DNA of 64,000 nucleotides, from NCBI GenBank assembly GCA_963841455.1, contig CAWJCU010000003.1, positions 430,472 through 494,471 of the forward strand, in the 5' to 3' direction. This DNA comes from JAWVFM01 sp963841455. GTDB taxonomy: Bacteria; Actinomycetota; Thermoleophilia; Solirubrobacterales; 70-9. Positions 53,847-64,000 of the stretch are shown piece by piece (positions within the stretch are counted from its first letter, which is position 1; each line of letters starts with the position of its first letter). The translations under genes were made by a program, and so were the position numbers. The notes beneath the pieces are model-generated. The model made no database searches and was not told the origin of the DNA. It saw only the letters and a program-made list of their open reading frames with translations.

Positions 53847-56324
53847 GACGCCCGGTCCTCGCGGCCGCGCTGATCTACGCGGCCGTCATCATCGTGTTCC
53901 TCGGGCCGGGGTTGGTTCCGGGGAAGACGCTCGCCAACACCGACGTCATCTGGTTCGAGCCGCCCTGGGTCGGCTCCAGGCCCGCCGCGCTCGCGACGCC
54001 GTCCAACGCGGAGCTGGGCGACGCCCCGCACCAGCTGCTCCTGTTCCTGCGGCACACCGTTCGCGAGCTGCCGCACATCCCGCTCTGGGACCCCTACATC
54101 CAGGGCGGCCGGCCGTTCCTGGCCGACGGGCAGTCGGCGATCTTCTCGATCTACAGCCTGCCCGCCTACGTGCTGCCGGTCTGGACCGCGCTGGGGTGGA
54201 TCGGGGTGCTCAAGCTGTGGGTGGCGGCCTTCGGAACGTTCCTGCTCGGGCGCGCGCTCGGCATGCGCTTCGGCGGGGCGCTGCTGGCCGGCCTGGTGTT
54301 CGCGCTCAACCTGAAGATGGTCACCTGGCTCAGCTACCCGCACGCCAGCGTGTGGACGCTGATCCCCTGGATGATGCTGCTCACCGAGCGCGTGGTCAGA
54401 CGGCCCGACCGGCTGGCCGCCGCCGGGCTCGCCGCGGTGACGGCGGTGCAGTTCCTGGCCGGGCACGCCGAGTCGAGCTTCCACGCCCTGCTCACGACCG
54501 TCCTGTTCTTCGCCCTGCGGCTCTGGCAGGCGCGCAAGGCCGGCGACCCGGCCGCGGCCCGGCTGCGCCGGCCGGTTCTCGCCTTCGCCGGCGGGCTGGC
54601 CGGCGGGACCGCCCTGGCGGCCGCGGCGCTGCTCCCGTTCGCCGAGCTGCTCTCGATGTCGGCGGACATCAAGGACCGCGCGGGCGCCTCGGTGGACCTG
54701 CACCTCCCGATCAAGGACGTGATCGGCATCGCGCTGCCGGACTACTGGGGCCGGCCGACGCAGACGCCAATCCGGCCGTTCCTGCTCGAGCACGCGCTCT
54801 ACGTGGGCGCCCTGCCGCTGATGCTCACGGCGGCGGCGCTCGCTATCAAACGCACCGCCGAGCGCGTCTGGATCGCGGTCTTCGGCGCGGTCTTCCTCGC
54901 GGTCGTGGTCGGGATCCCGCCCTTCCTGCAGGTCATCACCCGCCTGCCGGTGTTCAGCTCGGGGCACAACTCGCGCCTGGTCATCCTGCCGGTGCTGGCC
55001 GTGTCGCTGCTGGCCGGCTGGGGCCTCGACGACCTGACCGCCGAGGAGCGCCCGGCCCGGCGCTCGCGCTTGATCGTGCTCGGGGTGGGCGCCGTGCTGC
55101 TGCTCGCGCCCGCCCTGTTCATGGTCGCCGGCCGCCGCGCGGGCCTGAGCGACGTCGGCGACGCGCTGCGCGTCGCCTGGCTCTTCGCCCATCCGCCCGG
55201 GGGCTACGGGGACCTCCAGGGCGTGGGCGTGATCCGCCTGGCGTCGCTGATCGTCTGGCTGACGCTCGCCGGTGCCGCCCTGGCGCTGATCGCCCTGCGC
55301 TTCCGTGGCCGGCTGGCCGCGACCGCGTTCGTCGCGCTCGCGCTCGTGCTGGTCACGGCCGACCTGTTCCGCAGCGGCATGGGCTACAACCCCGCGATCG
55401 ACAAGGACGGGCGACCCGCCCGCCACGCCGGCGATCCGGTACCTACAGCGCCAGGGCGAGTCCGCCCGCTTCATCAGTACCGAGGAGTTCGGCCCCAACG
55501 TGGTCCCGATCCCCTTCCGGCTGAACGAGGCGAAGGGCTATGACCTGCCGATCATGCGCCGCTTCGACCGCTTCTGGCGGCGCAAGGTCGTGCCGCGGAC
55601 GGAGACCGTGGCGGGCGGCCTGCTCGACATCCCACTGCGCTTCCTGGACGTCACGCCGCAGTCCCTGCGAATGATGCGGCTGATGGGGGTGACGCACCTG
55701 CTCCAGGCCAGCTCCGTCTTCCCGGTCCACGTGCCGTTCGAGCCGCTCACGCCGGTCCCGCCGTTGCGCATGCCCGGCCTGACCAAGGTCTACGACGGCC
55801 CCGACGCGCGCATCTACCGCCTCGAAGGCGCGCTCCCGCGCGCCTTCGTGGTCAACGCCCAGCACGTGGTCGGCGGCGACCAGGCGGCGCTCGACGCGAT
55901 CGCCGATACCTCCTTCGACGCCCGCGACGTGGCGATCACCGAGCGGCCGCTCGCCGGCCTCCCGCGGGCGGCCGGATCCACCGCCGGCGGCTCCGCGAAC
56001 GCCGCCCGGATCGTGCGCTACGACCCCGAGCGGGTCGTCATCCGCGCGCGCTCGAGCGGCCCCGGCCTGCTGATCCTCAGCGACAACGACTACCCCGGCT
56101 GGAGGGCCACCGTGGACGGCCAGCCGGCGGACATCGAGCGAGTGGACTATCTGTTCCGCGGCGTGCCGCTCGGGGCAGGCGAGCACACCGTCGAGTTCCG
56201 CTACGAGCCGCTCAGCTGGCGGATCGGCTGGATCGTCTCGATCGTGGCGCTCGTGCTGCTCGCCGTTGCCTCCGTGCTCGGCTGGCGCAGGCGGTCCCCG
56301 GCTACGGCCGGCTCAGCGGGTTGA
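53843..56324 (+). CDS. YfhO-family membrane protein 2 (one frame interruption)
   Basis: About 827 residues, ATG 53843 overlapping the first YfhO stop by four bases. Same plan as copy 1: NTDVIWFEPPWVGSRPAALA, YIQGGRPFLADGQSAIFSIY, LGRALGMRFGGALLAGLVF, AGHAESSFHALLTTVLFFAL. An extra base near 55407 moves to TPAIRYLQRQGESARFISTE. It continues with EAKGYDLPIMRRFDRFWRRK, the C-terminal LSDNDYPGWRATVDGQPADI and a last membrane helix. Overall similarity to copy 1 suggests a tandem duplication. The two proteins may act on different substrates. Confidence 0.8.
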
Positions 56325-56574
56325 GCCGCTGGACCTCCCGCTGCGCCCGCGCCGCCCTCGGGTCGCCGAGCAGCCGGCTCGCGCGCAGGACGACGTTCCA
56401 GGCGCGGAGGTTGTCGGACTCACGGGCGACAACGCGAGCGGCGACACTCAGCGCGGCGCGCGGGTTGCGCAGGAGCAGGGAGGCGGCCCGCGTGACGTCC
56501 CACTGGGACCCGGGGTTGAGGAAGTCCGCCTTCCTCATCTGCTCGATCGAGCGGCGCCAGTCGGCCTCGCTCAT
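56302..56574 (-). CDS. Short TPR-like protein (membrane-anchored start probable)
   Basis: 90 visible residues from ATG 56574: MSEADWRRSIEQMRKADFLN, then NPRAALSVAARVVARESDNL, RAWNVVLRASRLLGDPRAAR and a final RLNPLSRP. The helix-turn-helix repeats resemble a tetratricopeptide unit, a feature common at the C-terminus of O-antigen ligase-type proteins. The same frame upstream reads ALALLLILWFAVLARDERVG (about 56690–56640), a membrane helix, so the true start may be upstream near 56730. It overlaps the end of YfhO gene 2 by 23 bp on the opposite strand. Confidence 0.55.
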   Translation of the reverse strand: MSEADWRRSIEQMRKADFLNPGSQWDVTRAASLLLRNPRAALSVAARVVARESDNLRAWNVVLRASRLLGDPRAARAQREVQRLNPLSRP

Positions 56575-56762
56575 TCCGGGCGTGTAGAGGACCTTGTCGG
56601 CCCCAGCTCGGCCGACCCGCTCGTCGCGGGCCAGGACGGCGAACCACAGGATGAGCAGCAGCGCCAGCGCGCGAGCGGCACTCGCGCGAGCTCGACGCCC
56701 GCCCAGCGGGACAGGCTGTTTGCCGGGCGCCCGATCACTCCGCCAGTATTGCGGACGGCGCG

Positions 56763-58194
56763 ATGATCACTCCGTCAGCAAGCCAGCTCGCCGGGCGCAC
56801 CCTTCCGTCGCTGGGCGGCGGTCCGCTCGCCGTCGCGACCGCCGTGCTCCTGGGGGGCCCGACGGTGATCGCCTTCTTCTCGGGCGGCTACTTCGAGGGC
56901 CCGCGCGTGACCGCCGCGGCGATCGCCTGGGCGTCGTGTTCCTGCTGGCGGTGGCCGGGCCGTCGCCGTTCCCGCCGGGTCTGCCCGGACGGCTCGCTGC
57001 CGGCGGCATGGCCGGACTGGCCGCTTGGAGCGCCGTCTCGGCCTGGTGGGCGCCGCTGGTGGGGGCCGCGTTCGACAACGTTCAGCGCATCCTGCTCTAC
57101 CTCGGCGTGCTGCTCGCCGCGCTCGCCCTGCTGCGGCGACCGACGCGCGAGCCGCGCAGTCGAGCCGGCGCTCGCGCGGGCGCGCTGCTCGTGATCGGCT
57201 ACGGGCTGGCCGGGAGGCTCCTCCCCGGGATCGTCGAGCTCGGCCGCTCCTGGGGCGCCGGGGGCAGGCTCGAGCAGCCGCTCACCTACTGGAACGCCAC
57301 GGGCGGGCTCGCGCCGTGGGATGGTGCTCGCCGCGGGGCTCGCCGGGACGCGCGAGCGCGAGCCGTGGCTGCGCGCCACCGCCGCGGCCGCTGGGCCCGT
57401 GCTCGGGCCTCGCGCTGTACCTGACGTTCTCGCGCGGGGCGCTCGGCGCGCGCGTGGCCGGCTGTCGCGGTGCTGCTCGCGCTCCGGCCCAGCCCGCGCG
57501 CAGCTGCGCGCCGTCGCGCTGGTCGCCGCCGGCGGCGCGCGGCCGCGCTCGCGGCCGTGCCGCTCCCGGCCCGGCGACCGCCAAGGCAGCTCGGGGCAGG
57601 GCGCGGCGATGATCCTCGTGCTCGCGCTGCTCGCCGCCGCGGCCGCCTTCGCCCAGCTCCGCGCCCGCGAGCCGAGGGCGGCGGCTGCCGCGCGCGCGCC
57701 CGCTGGCGGCCGGCGCCGTCGCGCTCGGCGCTGGGCGCCACCGCGTGCTCGTGGCGCAGGTCGAACGCGGCAACGACACCCCGTCGGCGAGCCCGGCCGG
57801 CTCGCGTCCGTGCAGAGCAACCGCTACGCCTACTGGCGGGTCGCCGTGCGCACGTTCGGCGACCACCCGCTGACGGGCATCGGCAGCGGCGGCTTCCAGG
57901 CCGCTGGCTGCGCGAGCGGCCGTTCCGCGGAGCCGGTGCGCGACGCGCACCGCCTGTACCTGGAGACGCTCGGCCGAGCTCGGGATCGTCGGCTTCGCTC
58001 CTGCTCGCGCTGCTGTTCGGCGCCGTCGTCGCGGCGGGCCGCGCCGGGCCGCCGGTCGCCCTCGCCGCGCTCGCCACGTGGCGCTGCACGCCGGGCTGGA
58101 CTGGGACTGGGAGCTGCCGGGCTTCTCGCTGCTGGCGATCGTGCTCGCCGGGCTGGTGCTCACGCAGTCCGGCGCGTGGCGCGGCGCCGGGTGA
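56763..58194 (+). pseudogene. O-antigen ligase/Wzy-like membrane protein, many frame interruptions
   Basis: Multi-pass polymerase/ligase-type protein of about 475 residues. ATG 56763 gives MITPSASQLAGRTLPSLGGGPLAVATAVLL. The frame then moves at least five times through LGVVFLLAVAGPSPFPPGLP, FDNVQRILLYLGVLLAALAL, the conserved LEQPLTYWNATGG loop, SVQSNRYAYWRVAVRTFGDH, PLTGIGSGGF and a last membrane part ELPGFSLLAIVLAGLVLTQS to the TGA at 58192–58194. The wzy-type pattern YWNA and HPLTGIGSGGF are typical of actinobacterial O-antigen ligases. It would join or polymerise sugar repeats on a lipid carrier. Frame breaks follow the error pattern of the region. Confidence 0.6.
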
Positions 58195-58199
58195 TCCAG

Positions 58200-58353
58200 C
58201 CCCATGAGCGCCTGATTGGCGCTGCGCCGCGGGACGGCCTCGCTCGACGGCAGCGCGCCGGCCAGGTCGTCGCGCACGAAGAAGGCGTTCACGCCCGCCG
58301 ACTCCGTGTGCACGAGCGTGTAGCCCTTCTCCGCCCTCGTCCTCGCGCGCGCC
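58200..58353 (-). other. Fragment resembling the tail of a methyltransferase, joined to the GT2 gene
   Basis: After the GT2 frame breaks at 58354, the next frame reads EKGYTLVHTESAGVNAFFVRDDLAGA and then SANQALMGLDHPAP. The GYTLVHTESAGVNAFFVRDDL block resembles the C-terminus of FkbM/class I methyltransferases. It is only about 50 residues and directly abuts the GT2 C-terminus, suggesting a deletion, a chimeric join, or a real small fusion. It ends in the antisense of the Wzy-like gene. Confidence 0.35.
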
Positions 58354-58912
58354 TTAGCGGGCCGGGACCTCGAAGATGCGGTCCCGCCGGAAGCCGGGCG
58401 GCGATCTCGGGCTCGATGGCGAACCCGGGTCGCGGCAGCGGTAGCTCGCCGAAGCACCGCGGTCCGGATCGCCTTGTGGCAGGTCCAGGTCGTTGCAGGT
58501 AGACGTTGAAGAGCACGTCGCCGCCAGCGTGACGCCCGGTTGCCCAGCACGAACAGGAACGAGTGGCTCGTGTAGCCGTCGAACGCGCGCACGCCGAAGG
58601 CGGCGTTGGCCGCCCGTCACAGCGGCGCAGGAGGCGGCCAGGTCGGCGGGGTCGTACTCGAGGTCGGCGTCGAAGATCGCCTGAACGCGCCGCGGCGCTC
58701 GAGCGCGGTGCGCACGGCCGCGCCTTGCCCTGATTGCGGTCGTGCTCGAGAATCCGCACGTCGCTCGGCCACTCCGGCCCGGTCGAGGATCTCGCGGGTG
58801 CCGTCGGTCGAGCCGTCGTCGACCACGATCAGCTCGGGGTCCACGCGCGAGGTCGGCCTCGAGCGCCTCCTAGATGCCGCGCGAGCGGTGCCGACTCGTT
58901 GAACACGGGCAT
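58354..58912 (-). pseudogene. GT2 glycosyltransferase (polyprenol-phosphate sugar synthase-type), frame-interrupted
   Basis: About 190–200 residues across at least four frames on the minus strand. Visible blocks in order: MPVFNES at 58912, VDPELIVVDDGSTDGTREIL with the DxD-type site, RILEHDRNQGK near 58740, VRAFDGYTSHSFLFVLGNR near 58570, DVLFNVYL, FAIEPEIAARL and RIFEVPAR near 58356. This is the dolichol-phosphate-mannose/GT2 family layout (DDGSTDGT, HxxNxGKG, EPEI). It would charge a polyprenyl carrier with the sugar used by GT39 enzymes nearby. The end (KARARTRAE…) is joined to the methyltransferase-like fragment. Confidence 0.6.
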
Positions 58913-58954
58913 GCACGGCGCCGCCCAGCGCCCCCGGGTCGGCGACCGACCGCA

Positions 58955-61329
58955 GGCGGTTCAGCGTGCGCTCCATCAGTCGGCGCGCACTCTTCCACAG
59001 GGCGGCGGCCAGCAGCGCGGCGGTGAGCAGGCTGACGATCCAGCCGACCCGCCAGCTCCACGGCTGGTAGCGCATCTCGATCCGGTGCTCGCCCGGGCCG
59101 ACGACGACGCCGCGGAGCAGGTAGTCGACGCGCTCGATCGGGACGTCGCGCCCGTCCACCTTCGCCTTCCAGCCCGGGGAAGCCAGGTGTCGGAGAGCAC
59201 CAGCCAGGGCGCGGCCGTCGGCGCGCGCGTACACGCTCGACCCGCTCCGGCTCGTAACGCACGATCCGCGACGTCCCGGAGCCGCTCGGCCCCCGGAGCG
59301 GCTGCGCGACCGTCGCGGTGCGGGCCGGATCGAAGCCCGCGGGGTGACGACGCCGATCGCGGCGTCGCCCTTCACGACGCGCTGATCTGCGACCACGCCA
59401 CGTCCGCGGCATCGCGTACGGGTTGGCGTAGATGCGCGCGTCGTCGCCGTCGTAGGTCACCCGCAGCCCGCTTGCGGCGCTCCTGGTGCGGCGGCTCGAT
59501 CAGGTCGGTGGCGCCGAGCAGGCCGAGCGCGCGCAGCCCGCGCTCGGTCGGGTCGACCTGCATCGTCGGCGGCGTGAGGCCCTCCTGCCCGGCCACCGTC
59601 TGCCGCCACAGCCGGTCGTAGCGGCGCTCGACGGGATAGTCGTAGCCGCGGGCGTCGTAGAGGCCGTAGCGCATCGCCAGATCGGGCACGATCGGCTGCA
59701 GGCCGAGCGGCGGCTGCAGCCCGGCGAAGCGCGCCGGCCGGGCCTTCTGCAGCTCGCGGATCGCGGGCGTGACCGGCTGCTCGGCGTGCTTCACCGGGAT
59801 CGCGGGGTTGTTGCCCATGCCGATGCGGAACAGGTCGCAGCGACCACCAGCGCGAGCGCGGCGGCGGCGAACGCGGAGCCGGACAGCCGGCCGCGGGCGC
59901 GCAGCACCAGCAGCGCCACCGCCAGCCCGCCGAGCACCAGCCAGCGACGAGCAGCGCCGCCCACGGCGGAGCACGTCGACCGCGGCGGGCATCGGCGGCG
60001 GCTTGGCGAAGCCCCAGGCGACGTCGAACGCGTCGCCGAGGTGCGCGCCGGCGGGCGAGCGGGCCGCCAGCACGGCCGCGAACGGCAGCAGGACCAGCCC
60101 GACCGCGCCGCCGATCAGCAGCCGCGGCCGCTCCACGCGCTCCGCCAGGTCGCGAGCCCCCAGCCGGCGAGCAGCGCGATCGCCAGCGTCGCGGTGCACG
60201 ATCAGGCGAGGTGTTGTCGGCGGTGTCGAAGCCCGGCAGGTGCATCGCGACCTGCCTGACCGCCGGCACGCCCACCACCACCGCCAGCAGCGAGCACGGC
60301 GAACACCGGCGATCGCCATCCGCTCGCGCGTGCGCCGACAGCAGCGCCCACGCGGCCAGCATCAGCGGCAGCGCGCCGACGTAGAACGCGCGCGCCACCA
60401 GCGAACGCGTCGATCTGCGCCCCTGAGGGCTGGCCCCAGTAGTCGGGCAGGAAGAAGCCGAGCAGGAAGCGCGGCTCGAGCGTCAGGAACTCGCGCCCCT
60501 CGCGGGTCGTGAGGTCGTTGGAGTGGAAGAGCAGCTCGACGAACGGCAGCAGCGCCACGGCGGCGAGCGCCGCGCCCGCCACCACGCCGATCACGAGCCG
60601 CCCGACCGCGCGCCACCGGTCGTCGCTCCGGCTCAGCGCCAGCAGCGCGAACAGCGCCGACGCGGCGAGCGAGTGGAAGCTCGACTCGGGGTGGCCGCCG
60701 AAGAACTGCAGCGCCACCACCAGCGCGAGGCCCGCCACCGGCAGCGCGCCGGGCCTTCGCGCCACCTCCCACACGCCCAGCCACAGCCACGGGAGCCACG
60801 CCCACACGCTCGACAGCGGCCACGACAGCCAGACGACGAAGCTGAGGCTGAACGCGAACACGATCCCGGCGAGCACCGCGCCGGCCCACGAGACCGCGAG
60901 CGCCCGGGCCAGCAGGAACGTGCCCATCGCCGCCACGAACAGCTTCAGCGCCGCCACGATCCCCAGCGACCACCAGAACGGCAGCACCAGCGCGGGCCAG
61001 GTGAACGGGGAGAAGAGCGCCGACTGGGCGTTGGCGACGAACGGCCGCCCGGCCATGATGTGCGGGTTCCACAGCGGCGCGCCGGGAAGCTCGCCGCGCG
61101 CCCACTGCGTGAACGGCTGGAACACGAGGACGGCGTCCGCCTCCTCGTAGTTGGAGCCCAGCCCGCCCACTCCGGCGGGCGCGGATCCCTGCCACGGCGC
61201 GCCGCCCCACAGGTAGTCGGAGGCCGACAGCGTGTGGCCGGGGATCAGCGCCGGCGCGTACAGCAGCACCGACAGCACGGCGTAGACCAGCGCCGCGGCG
61301 GCGGCCGGGTGGCGACGCAGCCAGGTCAA
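58955..61329 (-). pseudogene. YfhO-family membrane protein 3, frame-interrupted
   Basis: About 790 residues on the minus strand. The TTG 61329 start (LTWLRRHPAAAAALVYAVLS) mirrors the N-terminus of the other YfhO proteins. It continues as ALIPGHTLSASDYLWGGAPW, IMAGRPFVANAQSALFSPFT, GGHPESSFHSLAASALFALL and LLGFFLPDYWGQPSGAQIDA. Breaks near 60400, 60200 and in 60000–59400 follow. Then come NNPAIPVKHAEQPVTPAIRE, LQPIVPDLAMRYGLYDARGY, YDGDDARIYANPYAMPRT, and the hallmark SPGWKAKVDGRDVPIERVDY with its final helix near 58990. The exact end is not clear, close to the GT2 start. The upstream GT39 frame runs straight into it without a stop. Confidence 0.65.
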
Positions 61330-62639
61330 TCGCCGATGGAGCCTGCGCCTGCGCGCCGAGTGCCGAGCCGAGCGCCCGGCCAGCTCTCGCGCTGCGTGCC
61401 CAACGCGCACCAGCAGGGGGGAGGCGACAAGGATCATGAACGGCTCCATCGGGAGCCGGTAGCGCCACTGCCCGTAGTAGAGGACCCCGTAGACCAACAG
61501 GCAGAGCGCGAGATAGGCGAGCACTCCCGCGCATCAGGCAGGGTGGCTGCGCCAGAGCCGGCGGGGCGCCGACAGGGGTGAGCGACGGCGAGCGTGGGGG
61601 GAACAGCAGGAAGTAGCTGAACGCGTCGGTGAGCGCCGCGGAACACGCGGACGCTCGACGTGCCGAGCTGCCATTCGTACGTGCTGTCCGGCTGGGAGTG
61701 ACCCGCCGATCAACGCCGCTCGAGCCCTGGTTGGAGCATGATCAGCCGGCGCGGAATCAGGCCGAGCTCCTTGAGCGGGTTGTGGACCGCCCACTCCGAT
61801 CGCCTCGTGGCGCAGTGGGCGTTGGGCGCGGCTGCGTCTCCAGCGAGCCCGCTGCCGGGACACCTCGGGGAGGTTGTCGGGGGTCATACGACCTCTCAGC
61901 CGTTCGCCTTGGGGTTGTGGCCGGACCCAGAGCGTCTGGCTGGGGTTGGTGGCCGACCAGCACGAAGCTGTCCCATCACGATGACGTTGCGGATCGTCCA
62001 CGGCGCCACTGTCAACGTCCATAGGCCTACCAGCAGCAGGGCGGCCCGCCTGGCAGCCAGTGGCCGGGCGGCTTGTAGGCGGCCCACCAGGATCGTCAGC
62101 GGGATCGATCGGGATGATCAGGCCCTCGCCGCGCGGGGGCGCCGCGAGGCCCGCGGCCACCCCGAGCGCGACCCGGGCTTCCAGCCCCCGATCGGGCAGG
62201 AACAGCGACCAGGGCCAGAAAGCCGACCAGCACGAAGATGTAGGTGGTCTCCGACAGGAAGACGCCGGTCATCCAGCAGCGGGCCCGGGCAAGATCGCGA
62301 AGAATGCAGCCGCGTAACGCGGGCCACGCGCCGGTCGAAGACGCGCTCGGCGATCAGGTAGATCAGCACCACGGTGGCGGTCGCCAGCGCGACGTTCAGG
62401 AACAGCGCCAGCGAGCGGTGCAGGCCGAAGGCCCGGTAGAGCACCGACACCGCGAACGGGAAGCCCGGCGGCCAGCCGGCGGTCGGCTGGAAGTCTAGTG
62501 GGGTGTAGTGGCCGTGGGCCACGCCGGCGGCGGTGAACTGGTAGAAGGTCGTGTCGTTGATCGAGTCGTCGGGCGGGTCGGCGCGGCCGTAGACGAGCAC
62601 GAAGGCGAGCCGCAGGACGAACGCCCCTCCGCCGAGCAC
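61330..62639 (-). pseudogene. GT39-family glycosyltransferase 2, frame-interrupted
   Basis: Minus-strand GT39 gene starting GTG 62639 with MLGGGAFVLRLAFVLVYGRA. Then come PDDSINDTTFYQFTAAGVAH (luminal loop with the catalytic-site Asp), FQPTAGWPPGFPFAVSVLY and LNVALATATVVLIYLIAERV. The frame breaks near 62320 and again downstream; LWVRPQPQG marks the NPKANG-type loop near 61930. The tail reads LVYGVLYYGQWRYRLPMEPFMILVASPLL near 61470. It starts 2 bp from the end of the GT39-3 gene, and its tail shares the open frame with the YfhO-3 start, so the boundary is not definite. Confidence 0.6.
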
Positions 62640-62641
62640 GA

Positions 62642-63870
62642 TCAGGTCTGCGCGCGCGCTTGGCTGGAACCCTCACGCCGGCTGCTCCTGAAGCGCCGAG
62701 CGCTGCGAACCAAGGCGATCACGACGAGCGGGGCGGCCACCAGCACCAGCAGCGGCATCATCGGCATCCGGTAGCGGAACTGGCCGTAGTAGAAGAGCCC
62801 GTAGACTGCCAGGCTCGCGCCTACGTAGGCGAGCGCGCCGCGGATGACCGGGTGAAAGCTCCACAGCCGCCGGGCGCCGAGTAGCACCAGCGCCGCCAAG
62901 GAGAGCAGGGTCACGAGGTAGTCGAGCCCGTCTCCGAGCACGCTGAACACCAGCGAGCTCGACGTCCCGAGCTGTCGCTGGGCGTCGTCGTTGTAGGCGT
63001 ACCTAAACATCGCGCTGGCCTCGTCGCCCGCCAGCGCCAGCAGCCGGCGCGGGATCAGCCCCAGCTCCTTGTGCGGGTTGTGAGCCGCCCATGACAGGGC
63101 GTCGCCGCGCAGGCGGCCCGGCGCCTCGTCGGGCACCGCGACGGCCGAGCCGTTGGCCTTCGGATTGTGGCCGGTCCAGAGCGCGGCGGCGTCGTTGGTG
63201 GCGACGGGGACGAACGAGTCGACCGCGATCGCGTTGCGGATCGTCCACGGGAGCACCGTCAGCGCCAGCGCGGCGAGCACAACCGCGACCTGACGTAGCC
63301 AGACCCCCCGCGGGCGCGAGCCCCACCAGATCGCCGCGGGGATGACCGCCAGCAGCGCGCCGTCGCCCTTGGTCAGCGTGGCGAGCCCGGCAACCACGCC
63401 CAGCACGACCGGAGTCCAGGCGCGGTCCGGTAGGAACACGGCCAGCGCTAGGAACCCGGTGATCAGGAACAGCAGCGCGGTCTCCGAGTAAAGAGCACCG
63501 GTGAAGTAGATCTCGCGCTCGGCAGGATCGCGAACATCGCCCCGGCGACGATCCCGCCGGCCCGCCCAAGCGCCGCCCGGCCGAGCAGGTAGAGCAGCAC
63601 CGCAGTGGCCGCCCCGAGCGCCACGTTCAGGCCCAGGCCGAGCTTCGCGTGGAAGCCGAGCGCTTTGTAGACGAGCGCGAGCAGGAAGGGGAAGCCGGGC
63701 GGAGCCTGCGCCGTGGCCGTGCCGTCGGGCAGCGCGAAGCCGTCGCCGTCAGTCATGGACACGGCTACCTTGAGGAACAGGGGGGCGTCCCCGGAACCCC
63801 CATCGACGCGCCCGTAGACCAGCGCCCAGGCGGCCCGGAGCGCGAGCGCGAGTGCCGCCAGCGCGGCCAT
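62642..63870 (-). CDS. GT39-family glycosyltransferase 3 (one frame interruption)
   Basis: About 409 residues on the minus strand, ATG 63870: MAALAALALALRAAWALVYG. Then GSGDAPLFLKVAVSMTDGDG, ATAQAPPGFPFLLALVYKAL and LNVALGAATAVLLYLLGRAA run to about 63490, where a base was lost in CCGAGCGCGAGATC. The frame resumes as EIYFTGALYSETALLFLITG and continues to MFLPDRAWTPVVLGVVAGLA, LATLTKGDGALLAVIPAAIW, the loop ATNDAAALWTGHNPKANGSA and a tail with YGLFYYGQFRYRMPMMPLLV. The PWTIRNAIAVDSFV motif is well kept. It is a likely lipid-linked sugar transferase like the 50067 protein. Confidence 0.72.
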
Positions 63871-64000
63871 GTCGATCAGCTCTCGACGGCCCAGGGCACA
63901 GGCCCGCCCTGGTTGGACAGCGGTCCGTGGAGGCGGAGAGCACCTGTTCCAGCATATGTTCTAGGCGGTCGCGCCGCGCCGCTGACGCGCACCGATCAGC
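63871..64000. other. End of window, nothing assigned
   Basis: The last 130 bases hold only upstream sequence of the GT39-3 gene and short non-conserved frames. I saw no promoter, RNA or repeat signal that could be supported. Confidence 0.3.

Overview
The window is GC-rich (about 70 %) and gene-dense. It uses many GTG starts and overlapping ATGA/GTGA gene junctions. Gene content (type II NADH dehydrogenase, SHOCT proteins, DUF389, DUF6325, a CNNM/CorC protein, GMC oxidoreductase with a Tat-exported partner, an HD-GYP–LuxR fusion, a YfhO/GT39 membrane locus) points to a soil actinobacterium, most likely class Thermoleophilia (Solirubrobacterales-like). That placement is inferred from overall character only; there is no rRNA or tRNA gene in the window. 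I saw no insertion sequence, phage gene or CRISPR array.

Layout. 0–13.6 kb: redox and small-molecule enzymes (partial GMC oxidoreductase, DUF389 membrane protein, type II NADH dehydrogenase, cyclase, aldose epimerase, MFS exporter, enoyl-CoA hydratase, a Rieske/DUF2236 pair, SDR, enolase-superfamily protein, glyoxalase). 13.6–18.3 kb: a minus-strand run of secreted protein, PLP amino-acid decarboxylase, DDAH-like amidinohydrolase and M20 carbamoylase, which could form an arginine-to-putrescine route. 18.5–22.7 kb: Tat protein plus GMC oxidoreductase, then a CNNM/CBS protein. 22.7–35.4 kb: a secreted CARDB protein, fatty-acid enzymes (3-hydroxyacyl-CoA dehydrogenase, thiolase, acyl-CoA dehydrogenase), SRPBCC and cupin proteins, an HD-GYP–LuxR regulator, a methyltransferase and a cell-wall-binding protein. 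35.5–37.6 kb: an M23 peptidase and a low-complexity anchored protein behind a WhiG/FliA-type promoter. 38.4–41.9 kb: lysA–hom–thrC, overlapping. 42–47.2 kb: GGDEF protein, comF, hpf, acyl-CoA synthetase, SHOCT membrane protein. 47.2–49.7 kb: secA, badly frame-interrupted and missing its C-terminus. 50–64 kb: an envelope-glycan type locus of three GT39 mannosyltransferase-like proteins, three YfhO proteins, a Wzy/O-antigen-ligase-like protein and a GT2 glycosyltransferase.

The reading frames of several otherwise well-conserved genes are broken. Single interruptions occur in the MFS gene, the GMC gene and two YfhO genes, two in the enoyl-CoA hydratase gene, and about nine in secA. Most are single extra bases in GC-rich runs. 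Because secA is essential and the flanking translation is intact, base-call error in a draft or metagenomic assembly is the simplest explanation; 47.2–64 kb should be read with that in mind.

The most unusual structure is a family of four dispersed, orientation-specific double-hairpin elements (14848–14899 minus, 22630–22686 plus, 29140–29194 plus, 37566–37613 minus). They share a linker close to GAAAGCAGCATGTAA, and their stems change in a compensatory way. Each sits at or just after the 3' end of a gene. Other notable signals are a TAAA-N16-GCCGATAA promoter (36787–36814), two perfect 16-bp palindromes built on TTGAC/GTCAA upstream of the thiolase and acyl-CoA dehydrogenase genes, and a strong intrinsic terminator (43055–43087).
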